Shown piece by piece: positions 1 through 7,638 of a stretch of 11,132 nt of DNA. The translations under genes and the position numbers were made by a program. The first letter of the stretch is position 1. Each line of letters starts with the position of its first letter. The notes under the pieces are model-generated. The model did no database searches, was not told the DNA's origin, and was given only the letters and a program-made list of their open reading frames with translations. Source of the stretch: Woeseiaceae bacterium (lineage in GTDB: Bacteria; Pseudomonadota; Gammaproteobacteria; Steroidobacterales; Woeseiaceae); contig JALHUQ010000118.1 in assembly GCA_022866645.1 (NCBI GenBank), positions 1-11,132 of the forward strand. Reading direction: 5' to 3'.

Positions 1-1
1 G

Positions 2-1771
2 AAGGAGGATTTGCATATCCGGTGGTACGAGGACGGTACGCTGAATGTTTGCTACAACTGCGTCGACCGCCATTTGCCGGCCAAAGCCGATGATGTCGCC
101 ATTATCTGGGAAGGCGACGACCCAAACCGCGATCTTAAGATTAGCTATTCAGAGCTCCACAAACGTGTTTGTAAGTTCGCCAATGCTCTGAAGGCACTGG
201 GCGCGAAGAAAGGCGATCGCATCACCATCTACATGCCGATGATTCCTGAGGCGGCAATTTCGATGCTCGCCTGTGCCCGTATTGGTGCCATTCATTCCGT
301 TGTCTTTGGTGGCTTCTCCCCCGATGCGCTTGCAGGTCGCATTCACGACTGCAAATCCAATATTGTCATCACTGCGGACGAAGGCCTGCGCGGCGGCAAG
401 CGAGTACCGCTTAAGGCGAACGTTGATGTTGCTGCGGGGCGAGACGAAGTGACCACACTTGAGAAAGTACTGGTGGTCAGAAATACCGGCAAGGATATCG
501 GCTGGGTGGATGGCCGCGATGCCTGGCTGCATGAACTGGAAGAGCAGGTAGACGCGGATTGCCCCTGTGAAGAAATGGGCGCGGAGGATCCGCTCTTTAT
601 CCTCTATACATCTGGCTCAACCGGCAAACCGAAAGGCGTGCTGCACACGACGGGTGGCTATCTCGTTTACGCGGCAATGACGCACGAGTATGTGTTCGAC
701 TACAAACCGGGTGATATTTACTGGTGCACTGCCGACGTCGGCTGGGTTACCGGGCACAGCTACATCGTCTACGGTCCGCTGGCTAACGGTGCCACTACTC
801 TGATGTTTGAGGGTGTACCGAACTATCCGACAAGCTCACGCTTCTGGGAGGTGTGCGACAAGCACAAAGTCAACATCTGCTACACGGCGCCAACGGCCAT
901 TCGCGCATTGATGCGCGACGGCGAGGCACCGGTGAAAAAAACATCTCGTCAGAGCTTGCGCTTGCTCGGATCTGTTGGTGAACCCATCAATCCAGAGGCA
1001 TGGGAATGGTATTACAGAGTTGTCGGCGATGAGCGCTGCCCGATCGTCGATACCTGGTGGCAGACTGAAACCGGCGGCATCCTGATCAGTCCCTTACCCG
1101 GTGCGACCGCCCTGAAACCGGGTTCGGCGACCAAGCCACTGTTCGGCATCATGCCCGCGATTGTTGACGCGGAGGGCGCCATTCTGGACGGCGCCGCGGA
1201 AGGCATCTTGATAATCACCGACAGCTGGCCGGGGCAGATGCGCACTATTTATGGTGATCATCAGCGCTTTGTCGAAACCTACTTTTCGACGTACGAAGGC
1301 AGTTATTTTACGGGCGACGGCGCGCGCCGGGATGAGGATGGGTATTACTGGATCACGGGACGCGTCGACGACGTGTTGAATGTCTCCGGGCACCGCATGG
1401 GCACCGCAGAAGTCGAAAGCGCGCTCGTCGCACATAAGGATGTGGCGGAGGCGGCTGTTGTCGGCTATCCACACGACATCAAGGGCCAGGGAATTTACGC
1501 GTATGTCACCTTGATGGGTGGCGTTGCAGCCAGCGATGAGCTTAAGGCGGAACTGCAACAGTGGGTACGCAAGGAAATTGGTCCTATCGCCAAGCCGGAC
1601 CTGCTGCAGTGGGCGCCCGGTTTGCCGAAGACACGCTCGGGAAAAATCATGCGGCGAATCCTGCGCAAGGTCGCGGCGGATGACTACGGAAACCTGGGGG
1701 ATACCTCGACGCTGGCGGATCCGTCGGTCGTCGATGATCTGATCGCGAACCGCCAGAACAGGGTCGCCTAG
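2..1771 (+). CDS. acs: Acetyl-coenzyme A synthetase, 5'-truncated by the window edge
   Basis: AMP-forming acetyl-CoA synthetase: converts acetate, ATP and CoA through acetyl-adenylate to acetyl-CoA in the cytoplasm. The reading frame is open from base 2, and the first visible residues (KEDLHIRWYEDGTLN) match the E. coli enzyme some 60-70 residues in, so the real start lies outside the window. Visible landmarks are the ATP-binding loop YTSGSTGKPKG (605-637), the substrate-pocket region GWVTGHSY, the WWQTETGG motif, the hinge region GDGARRDEDGYYWITGR and the C-terminal PKTRSGKIMRR. The last contains the catalytic lysine (codon 1643-1645), equivalent to Lys609 of the Salmonella enzyme, whose acetylation shuts off adenylation. 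The C-terminus ends shortly after the conserved NLGDTSTLADP stretch, as expected. It converges on the FHA gene with 7 bp between stop codons and no clear terminator. Family assignment is essentially certain; promoter and regulation are out of view. Confidence 0.97.
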   Translation, partial: KEDLHIRWYEDGTLNVCYNCVDRHLPAKADDVAIIWEGDDPNRDLKISYSELHKRVCKFANALKALGAKKGDRITIYMPMIPEAAISMLACARIGAIHSVVFGGFSPDALAGRIHDCKSNIVITADEGLRGGKRVPLKANVDVAAGRDEVTTLEKVLVVRNTGKDIGWVDGRDAWLHELEEQVDADCPCEEMGAEDPLFILYTSGSTGKPKGVLHTTGGYLVYAAMTHEYVFDYKPGDIYWCTADVGWVTGHSYIVYGPLANGATTLMFEGVPNYPTSSRFWEVCDKHKVNICYTAPTAIRALMRDGEAPVKKTSRQSLRLLGSVGEPINPEAWEWYYRVVGDERCPIVDTWWQTETGGILISPLPGATALKPGSATKPLFGIMPAIVDAEGAILDGAAEGILIITDSWPGQMRTIYGDHQRFVETYFSTYEGSYFTGDGARRDEDGYYWITGRVDDVLNVSGHRMGTAEVESALVAHKDVAEAAVVGYPHDIKGQGIYAYVTLMGGVAASDELKAELQQWVRKEIGPIAKPDLLQWAPGLPKTRSGKIMRRILRKVAADDYGNLGDTSTLADPSVVDDLIANRQNRVA

Positions 1772-1778
1772 AGTAGCG

Positions 1779-3185
1779 TCAGGCTTTTAACTGATCCTGA
1801 GAAACCTCTTCGGACATCGAGTTTTCGAGTTCATTGATAAAGCTCTGATCGATTTCGGAAGCGCCGGAGTTGGACAGCGCGTCGATAGCATCGTCGTCCT
1901 TGAAGGCGGATTCGGTTGGCAATCGCCGCGGATCGAGTTTCTGCGTCTTCATGAGATCTGGCTCGAGCGCCTGCTCGTCCGCATTAAGCGCACTGCTGCT
2001 TGCAGTGCCGTCGCGGTCGAAGCGTTGGTATTCGGCTACCTGCCGTTCGTAAGCTTTGACGAACTCCTCGGCAAACATTTGCGGGAACCGACCGCCACCT
2101 TTTTCCGTCATGATCGGGTACAAATCGCGATACAGCTGCCAGTACTTCATGTTGCTTATGAAGCTGAACAGTTTTTTGCCCATCGTTCTATCGAAGCCTT
2201 CTTCGAGTTCTTCGGGATCAAACCGATCGGCGAATTCAATGAAGGCGCTGTTCATTGCGTCGAGAAACGCATTCTGGTGATTGATCAGGTCATGGCAGAC
2301 TTCGCGGATCGCGTCCCGGGCACCAAGATATTCGCCTTCGCTACCGACCAGCAGTTGCTTCAACAGGTCGTTGGTATTTTCGGAGAACTTCATAGGATTG
2401 TTGCGACGCGGTAGCACGGTCGTCTGGTCCAGGCGGAATGCGTTCTTCAGGTTCGCCCGACTGGACAGAAGACCTGTAATGCCTATGACAAATTCGCGTA
2501 GAACCTGGCCAGCCGTCAGCATCATCTCCGGCCGATTGACCGACGGGTGTAATTCGACACGGCTGACGCCAAGACCGTCGAGGAAGCAATCAAAAAGATC
2601 CTCGGCGCTAACACCAGGGTCCACATGGGCTGACTTCGGATACGATTCATTAGCCGGGACGTCAATATGCATATCCGGCGCGGGTTCCGGTTTTTTCTTT
2701 TTTGTTCCGCCGAACATCGCAGACTGGAATGCTTCATCGCCGGTAATCTCTTCTTCTTCCAGCAGCTTCATGCCAGTGCGCAGTGAAACTTCGTCGACGA
2801 ATTGTTCGATGTTGTCCGGTGCCACTGAGGGTTTTTTTTCCAGAGGCATGACCAGACTCTCGCCAGAATCAATGTAAACCTCAAACTCGAAGTCCCCCAT
2901 TCTGAGGCGATCGCCATTGAACAAGCGTCGCGGGTTGCCGCGGCCGATCGGTTCCACTTCGTTGTTGACGTAGACGCCGTTGCTACTGACGTCGGCCAGG
3001 TAATAGATACCGCCCTTGTAATCGATGGTCGCGTGACGACTGGAGATGAAGCGATCCGGGTCCGGAAGGATCCAGTCGTTCTGCAGTGAGCGTCCGATCG
3101 TGCCGCCGCTTTCATGAAATTCGCGTACGGCGTCGTCGCCGACGAGGTCGGCATGTTCACTGACAATCTTTAGCTCGAGCGGCAT
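1779..3185 (-). CDS. TagH-like FHA-domain protein (type VI secretion-associated family)
   Basis: 468-residue cytoplasmic protein. Residues 28-105 form a forkhead-associated domain with the phosphothreonine-binding residues in place: GGTIGR with Arg32, SSRH with Ser49, Arg50 and His51, and SSNG with Asn69. A charged linker follows, including TKKKKPEP at 161-168. Residues from about 193 to 389 (from EDLFDCFLDGLGV through LKNAFRLD, NNPMKF and AFIEFADRFDP) resemble the C-terminal domain of TagH/Fha1 proteins, which in known type VI systems work downstream of Ser/Thr kinases in assembly control. An acidic tail of about 80 residues follows. The start is the ATG at 3183-3185: TagH proteins begin MxLxLxIVS as here, while the in-frame GTG at 3278 would add 31 residues without FHA similarity. 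The Shine-Dalgarno is weak (GGGG 6-9 bases upstream). No other secretion gene is in view, so a link to a type VI apparatus is inferred from family only. Confidence 0.88.
   Translation of the reverse strand: MPLELKIVSEHADLVGDDAVREFHESGGTIGRSLQNDWILPDPDRFISSRHATIDYKGGIYYLADVSSNGVYVNNEVEPIGRGNPRRLFNGDRLRMGDFEFEVYIDSGESLVMPLEKKPSVAPDNIEQFVDEVSLRTGMKLLEEEEITGDEAFQSAMFGGTKKKKPEPAPDMHIDVPANESYPKSAHVDPGVSAEDLFDCFLDGLGVSRVELHPSVNRPEMMLTAGQVLREFVIGITGLLSSRANLKNAFRLDQTTVLPRRNNPMKFSENTNDLLKQLLVGSEGEYLGARDAIREVCHDLINHQNAFLDAMNSAFIEFADRFDPEELEEGFDRTMGKKLFSFISNMKYWQLYRDLYPIMTEKGGGRFPQMFAEEFVKAYERQVAEYQRFDRDGTASSSALNADEQALEPDLMKTQKLDPRRLPTESAFKDDDAIDALSNSGASEIDQSFINELENSMSEEVSQDQLKA
2662..2703 (-). promoter_or_regulatory. 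Candidate -1 frameshift site in the FHA-protein gene
   Basis: Read on the minus strand, codons 161-165 are ACA AAA AAG AAA AAA. The heptamer A AAA AAG (2703 down to 2697) lies in the X XXY YYZ phase used by the E. coli dnaX frameshift. After a -1 slip, translation would add EKTGTRAGYAY and stop at TGA (2664-2662), giving a 174-residue protein that keeps the FHA domain and loses the TagH domain. A weak CCGG/CCGG hairpin begins 6 bases downstream. The SD-like GGCGGA lies only 2 bases upstream of the heptamer, closer than the usual stimulatory spacing. The heptamer and stop are seen directly; use in the cell is inference. Confidence 0.3.
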
Positions 3186-3283
3186 TGCGGGCCCCGATCC
3201 GGTGTATTGGGCAAATTCTGCAATGAAACAAAGAGATAGGCTGCCGAGTAGTTCACATAATCGGGCGTCACCCGGCACAAGCT

Positions 3284-3312
3284 TTGTGAAAAAAAGCCCA
3301 TATACGGATTAT
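3284..3312 (+). promoter_or_regulatory. Candidate sigma70 promoter for the DUF1820-purL unit
   Basis: TTGTGA (3284-3289, 4 of 6 consensus bases) and GATTAT (3307-3312, 4 of 6) are separated by exactly 17 bp, in the only intergenic stretch upstream of the DUF1820 gene. Transcription would start near 3319, leaving a leader of about 70 bases. I saw no equally good candidate for the divergent FHA gene. Match quality is modest. Confidence 0.35.
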
Positions 3313-3389
3313 TGGCACCAGCCCTTCAAATTCGCCCCCCCTACGGCGGTTTTGGGTAAACTACGCGCCCTCAAGCAACAGTCAGCAAA

Positions 3390-3719
3390 ATGAGTAAGAA
3401 AACTCTCTTCAAAGTCGTCTTCATGTGCCAGGGGCAGGTCTATGAGATCTACGCTCGGAGTGTTAGCCATGGCGAGTTGTTCGGCTTTGTCGAAGTCGAG
3501 GAACTGGTTTTCGGCGAACGGACAACCGTTGTCGTCGATCCGTCCGAAGAAAAAATCAAATCCGAATTCGAGAATGTAAAGCGAACCTACTTGCCAATGC
3601 ATTCCGTCATTCGTATCGATGAAGTTGACAAACAGGGCGTCAGCAAAATCAGCAGACTCGAAAATGGCAACGTCGCGCAGTTCCCGATGCCGGTGTATAC
3701 GCCGAGGGACAAGGGCTAG
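3390..3719 (+). CDS. DUF1820 family protein
   Basis: Complete 109-residue small soluble protein starting MSKKTLFKVVFMCQGQVYEIYAR. The sequence fits the DUF1820 family, compact proteins of about this size that I know from gammaproteobacteria and whose function is unknown to me. Visible traits are an N-terminal strand-rich segment (TLFKVVFMCQGQVYEIYAR), the conserved-looking GELFGFVEVEELVFGE stretch, a charged middle (DPSEEKIKSEFENVKRTYLPMHSVIRIDEV) and a C-terminus rich in Pro and Lys. There is no signal peptide or membrane segment. The ATG at 3390 follows AGTCAGCAAA with no good Shine-Dalgarno. Its stop is 36 bp upstream of the purL ATG on the same strand, with no terminator between, so co-transcription with purL is likely but unproven. 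Confidence 0.85.
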   Translation: MSKKTLFKVVFMCQGQVYEIYARSVSHGELFGFVEVEELVFGERTTVVVDPSEEKIKSEFENVKRTYLPMHSVIRIDEVDKQGVSKISRLENGNVAQFPMPVYTPRDKG

Positions 3720-3755
3720 TATCATCCCGTTTTCGCTCCGAACCCCTTAGTGACC

Positions 3756-6700
3756 ATGCTTGAATTGCCAGGGCAACCGGCTCTCTCAAAATTCCGTATT
3801 GCCAAACTGATTCGCTCGCTAAAAAGTGCGGATAAGCGTGTCGAATCGCTGCAAGCTCGTTACGTCTATTTCGTAGCCACAAACAAAAACCTGTCCCGCG
3901 AGGAGCGCTCGCGACTGGATGCATTGCTGTTGTCCGGTGAGCAGCCGGCGAAACTCAGGCAGGGCTCCAGAAACCTTTATGTTGTGCCGAGACCCGGCAC
4001 TATTTCTCCGTGGTCGTCGAAAGCGACCGATATCGCGAAAGCTTGCGACATCGATGCCGTTGACCGCATCGAAAGAGGCATCTGCTACGCCGTGAAATTC
4101 TCGGAAAAAGTCGAGGATGGTGCCGAAAGGGGTCTGACCCCATTGCTTTATGACCGTATGACCGAGGCTGTGTTTGACGATGCTGCCGGAGTTGAAGCGC
4201 TGTTTGCAGCGCATGTACCGGCGCCGGTAGTCGTCATTCCACTCGCGACGAAGGGACGCGAAGCGCTGGTGACTGCGAATACCGAACTGGGATTAGCGCT
4301 GAGTGATGACGAGATCGACTACCTCGTCGCCAGTTACACCCATCTGTCTCGCGATCCGACGGACGCTGAACTCATGATGTTCGCGCAGGCCAACTCCGAG
4401 CACTGTCGCCACAAGATTTTCAATGCAAGCTGGATCATCGACGGCGAGCGACAGGACAAGCGCCTGTTTGGCATGATCAAGTCCACGACGGAGAAGACGC
4501 CGCAGGGCGTTATTTCCGCCTATAGCGATAATGCCGCAGTCATCGAAGGTTGGAATGGCGAGCGCCTGATAGCCGACTCCGGCAATGGCGAATTCACTTA
4601 TATCGAAGAACCCATCCACATACTCATGAAGGTGGAAACGCACAATCACCCGACTGCCATCTCGCCTTTTGCCGGTGCCGCAACAGGTTCCGGCGGGGAG
4701 ATTCGTGACGAAGGCGCGACGGGACTCGGTGCAAAACCCAAAGCGGGTCTGTCCGGATTTACGGTTTCGCATTTGCGTATTCCCGGCTATGCCCAGCCCT
4801 GGGAAGACGATTTTCCGCACCCCGATCGCATGGCAACACCGCTCGAGATCATGATCGACGGGCCTGTCGGTGGTGCCGCATTCAACAACGAATTCGGCCG
4901 TCCGAATTTGGCCGGTTACTTCCGGACTTACGAAAGTCACTTGCCAGGTCTCAGCGATAACGAGATTCGGGGCTATCACAAGCCCATCATGATCGCGGGT
5001 GGCGTCGGCAATGTACGCGCCGAGCACGCGCAGAAAATTGAGGTTCCGGTCGGCGCGAAAATCGTTGTCATCGGTGGCCCCGCGATGTTGATCGGACTTG
5101 GCGGCGGGGCAGCATCATCCCTGGCTAGCGGTGCGTCGACCGAAGATCTCGATTTCGCGTCCGTGCAGCGCGGCAATCCGGAGATCGAACGCCGTGCGCA
5201 GGAGGTCATCGACCGCTGTTGTGCGATGGGCAAGGACAGTCCTATCCTGTTGATCCACGACGTTGGTGCCGGAGGACTGTCAAACGCGGTGCCCGAAGCC
5301 GTCGATCACAGCAAACACGGCGCGATAATCGAACTTCGCGAAGTGGCGAATGCGGAACCTGGCATGTCGCCGATGGCCATTTGGTGCAATGAGGCGCAGG
5401 AACGATACGTGCTGCTCGTCGGCGATGACCGGATCGACGAATTCCGGGCACTGTGCGACCGTGAGCGCTGCCCCGTGTCCGTTATTGGCACATTGACCGA
5501 CGACGGCAATCTCGTCGTCAATGATCGTGAATTCGGTAACCGGGTCGTCGATATGCCGATGCAAATGTTACTCGGCAACCCGCCGAAAATGGAACGTGAT
5601 GTCCAACGTCTGCGCCTGCCGGACGACGAACTCGACCTCGACGGTATTGAGCTTCGCCAGGCGGCAATGCGCGTCCTGCGATTTCCTGCCGTCGCAGACA
5701 AGTCGTTCCTGATTCATATTGGTGATCGAACCGTTGGCGGCCTTAGTGCTCGCGATCAGCTGGTAGGGCCGTGGCAAATCCCGGTGAGCGATGTCGCAAT
5801 TACGTCATCGGGCTTCAATAGCAGGACTGGAGAAGCTATGGCGATGGGCGAACGAACGCCGTTGGCATCCACGAATGGGCCGGCTTCCGGTCGCATGGCT
5901 GTCGCCGAAGCGATCACCAATATCGTAGCGGCGCCGATAGAAAGCCTGAGCAAAGTTCGCCTGTCCGCCAACTGGATGGCCGCCGCAGGCCATCCGGGCG
6001 AAGACGCAAATCTGTTCGATACGGTCAAAGCCGTCGGCGATGAATTGTGTCGAGAGATTGGTGTCGCTATCCCGGTCGGTAAAGACTCGATGTCCATGCG
6101 CACTCGCTGGGAGGACGACAATGGCGAGTACCAGGTCGTCGCTCCGGTGTCGCTAATCGTAGCTGCGTTTGCGCCCGTCACCGATGTAACGAAGCATCTG
6201 ACTCCGCAATTGCGCAACACGGAAGACACGAGCTACCTGCTGTTATTCGACCTTGCAAAGGGTGCCAACCGCATGGGCGGTTCCTGCCTGCTGCAGTCGT
6301 ATCAACGCAGCGGCGGGCGCACTCCGGATCTTGACGACCCGGCACTGCTGACACGATTTTTTGCGGCCATTCAAGAGATGAATTCGCGCGGTATGTTGCT
6401 GGCCTATCACGATCGAAGTGACGGCGGGCTCTTTGCCACTGTCGCCGAGATGATTTTCGCAAGTCGGATTGGTGTTTCATTAACTCTGAGCGGCTCGCAC
6501 GTTGATCTGCTCCGGCAACTGTTCAACGAAGAGCTCGGTGCGGTCGTGCAGGTTGAGAAAAGCAAACTGACTCAAGTGCAGATGGTTCTGGATCGATTTG
6601 ACATCACCGCAACCGCTATCGGACGCGTTGGCGGCGAGCCGAGGCTAAGCATCCACAATGACGACAGAGTAGTACTCGAACTGGATCGGGCCACGATGCA

Positions 6701-7634
6701 GCGTGAGTGGTCTGAGCTCAGTTATCGGATTCAGGGGCTGCGCGATAATCCAGCGACGGCAAAAGAGGAATTCGATCGCATCCTCGACGACGACGACCCG
6801 GGTTTGAGCGCCCGCTTAAGTTTCGATCCGTCCGATGACATCTCTCGCGCCGTTCGCAGTGTCGGCAAGCCGCGTGTCGCGATTCTTCGAGAGCAGGGTG
6901 TAAACAGCCAATATGAAATGGCAGCTGCATTCATGCGATCTGGTTTTGCAGCCGTCGACGTGCATATGAGTGATCTGCTGAGTGGCCGGGACACGCTGGA
7001 TGATTACCAGGGCATAGTTGCTTGCGGCGGATTTTCGTTTGGTGATGTACTGGGTGCCGGCGGTGGTTGGGCAAAATCGATTCTCTACCACAACCGAACT
7101 CGTGATCAGTTTGCGGCGTTTTTCGCACGTAGCGACACCTTTGCTCTTGGTGTGTGCAACGGCTGCCAGATGATGTCGCACTTACGCGAGTTGATTCCCG
7201 GGGCCGACAATTGGCCGCGATTCCTGCGTAACAAGTCTGAACAATTCGAAGCTCGCCTGAGTCTCGTGGAAATCGTTGAGAGTCCTTCATTATTTCTGCA
7301 GGGCATGGCTGGATCACGCATCCCTATTGCGACCTCGCACGGAGAGGGCAGAGCCGTGTTTGCCGATGATACGGCTCGATTTACCTCATCCTTCACTGTC
7401 GCACTTCGCTATGTCGACAACTATGGCAACGTCGCCGACCGGTATCCGGCGAACCCCAACGGTTCCATCGATGGCATATGCGGATTGAGCAATGAGGACG
7501 GTCGAGTGACCATTATGATGCCGCATCCCGAACGCGTTGCGATGACACGCCAGAACTCCTGGCATCCCGAAGATTGGGGCGAGGATGGTCCCTGGATGCG
7601 AATATTCCGAAACGCGCGAGTCGCCATCGGTTAA
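3756..7634 (+). CDS. purL: Phosphoribosylformylglycinamidine synthase (FGAM synthetase, large single-chain form)
   Basis: Converts formylglycinamide ribonucleotide, glutamine and ATP to formylglycinamidine ribonucleotide, step four of de novo purine synthesis. The protein is 1292 residues (E. coli 1295) and looks intact. In order: an N-terminal PurS-like domain (RPGTISPWSSKATDIA), a linker with ANSEHCRHK, two synthetase halves (ETHNHPTAISP, GSGGEIRDEGATG, GGAAFNNEFGRP, GLGGGAASS, then SANWMAAAGHPGEDA, PVGKDSMSM, YHDRSDGG), and a C-terminal class I glutaminase. The glutaminase has nucleophile Cys1134 in GVCNGCQMM (codon 7155-7157) and the His1257/Glu1259 pair in PHPER. I chose the ATG at 3756 because MLELPGQPALSKF aligns residue for residue with the E. 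coli N-terminus; a GTG at 3750 would add two residues. Neither start has a clear Shine-Dalgarno. It ends 4 bp from the stop of the convergent zinc-ribbon gene. Confidence 0.98.
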   Translation: MLELPGQPALSKFRIAKLIRSLKSADKRVESLQARYVYFVATNKNLSREERSRLDALLLSGEQPAKLRQGSRNLYVVPRPGTISPWSSKATDIAKACDIDAVDRIERGICYAVKFSEKVEDGAERGLTPLLYDRMTEAVFDDAAGVEALFAAHVPAPVVVIPLATKGREALVTANTELGLALSDDEIDYLVASYTHLSRDPTDAELMMFAQANSEHCRHKIFNASWIIDGERQDKRLFGMIKSTTEKTPQGVISAYSDNAAVIEGWNGERLIADSGNGEFTYIEEPIHILMKVETHNHPTAISPFAGAATGSGGEIRDEGATGLGAKPKAGLSGFTVSHLRIPGYAQPWEDDFPHPDRMATPLEIMIDGPVGGAAFNNEFGRPNLAGYFRTYESHLPGLSDNEIRGYHKPIMIAGGVGNVRAEHAQKIEVPVGAKIVVIGGPAMLIGLGGGAASSLASGASTEDLDFASVQRGNPEIERRAQEVIDRCCAMGKDSPILLIHDVGAGGLSNAVPEAVDHSKHGAIIELREVANAEPGMSPMAIWCNEAQERYVLLVGDDRIDEFRALCDRERCPVSVIGTLTDDGNLVVNDREFGNRVVDMPMQMLLGNPPKMERDVQRLRLPDDELDLDGIELRQAAMRVLRFPAVADKSFLIHIGDRTVGGLSARDQLVGPWQIPVSDVAITSSGFNSRTGEAMAMGERTPLASTNGPASGRMAVAEAITNIVAAPIESLSKVRLSANWMAAAGHPGEDANLFDTVKAVGDELCREIGVAIPVGKDSMSMRTRWEDDNGEYQVVAPVSLIVAAFAPVTDVTKHLTPQLRNTEDTSYLLLFDLAKGANRMGGSCLLQSYQRSGGRTPDLDDPALLTRFFAAIQEMNSRGMLLAYHDRSDGGLFATVAEMIFASRIGVSLTLSGSHVDLLRQLFNEELGAVVQVEKSKLTQVQMVLDRFDITATAIGRVGGEPRLSIHNDDRVVLELDRATMQREWSELSYRIQGLRDNPATAKEEFDRILDDDDPGLSARLSFDPSDDISRAVRSVGKPRVAILREQGVNSQYEMAAAFMRSGFAAVDVHMSDLLSGRDTLDDYQGIVACGGFSFGDVLGAGGGWAKSILYHNRTRDQFAAFFARSDTFALGVCNGCQMMSHLRELIPGADNWPRFLRNKSEQFEARLSLVEIVESPSLFLQGMAGSRIPIATSHGEGRAVFADDTARFTSSFTVALRYVDNYGNVADRYPANPNGSIDGICGLSNEDGRVTIMMPHPERVAMTRQNSWHPEDWGEDGPWMRIFRNARVAIG

Positions 7635-7638
7635 CTGA

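Noticed and set aside
1..13. GAAGGAGGAT followed by TTG, looking like a strong ribosome binding site and the start of acs
   Set aside because: The frame is open to the window edge, and the first residues align about 60-70 residues into full-length Acs. The conserved WYEDGTLN region follows at once, so this is an internal look-alike.
2665..2674. 10-bp palindrome ATATGCATAT inside the FHA gene
   Set aside because: Single copy within coding sequence; no second site or operator context, so likely chance.
2281..2877. 198-codon plus-strand open frame inside the FHA gene
   Set aside because: Ser/Arg-rich translation with no family resemblance, fully antisense to a gene with clear domains; a codon-bias shadow.
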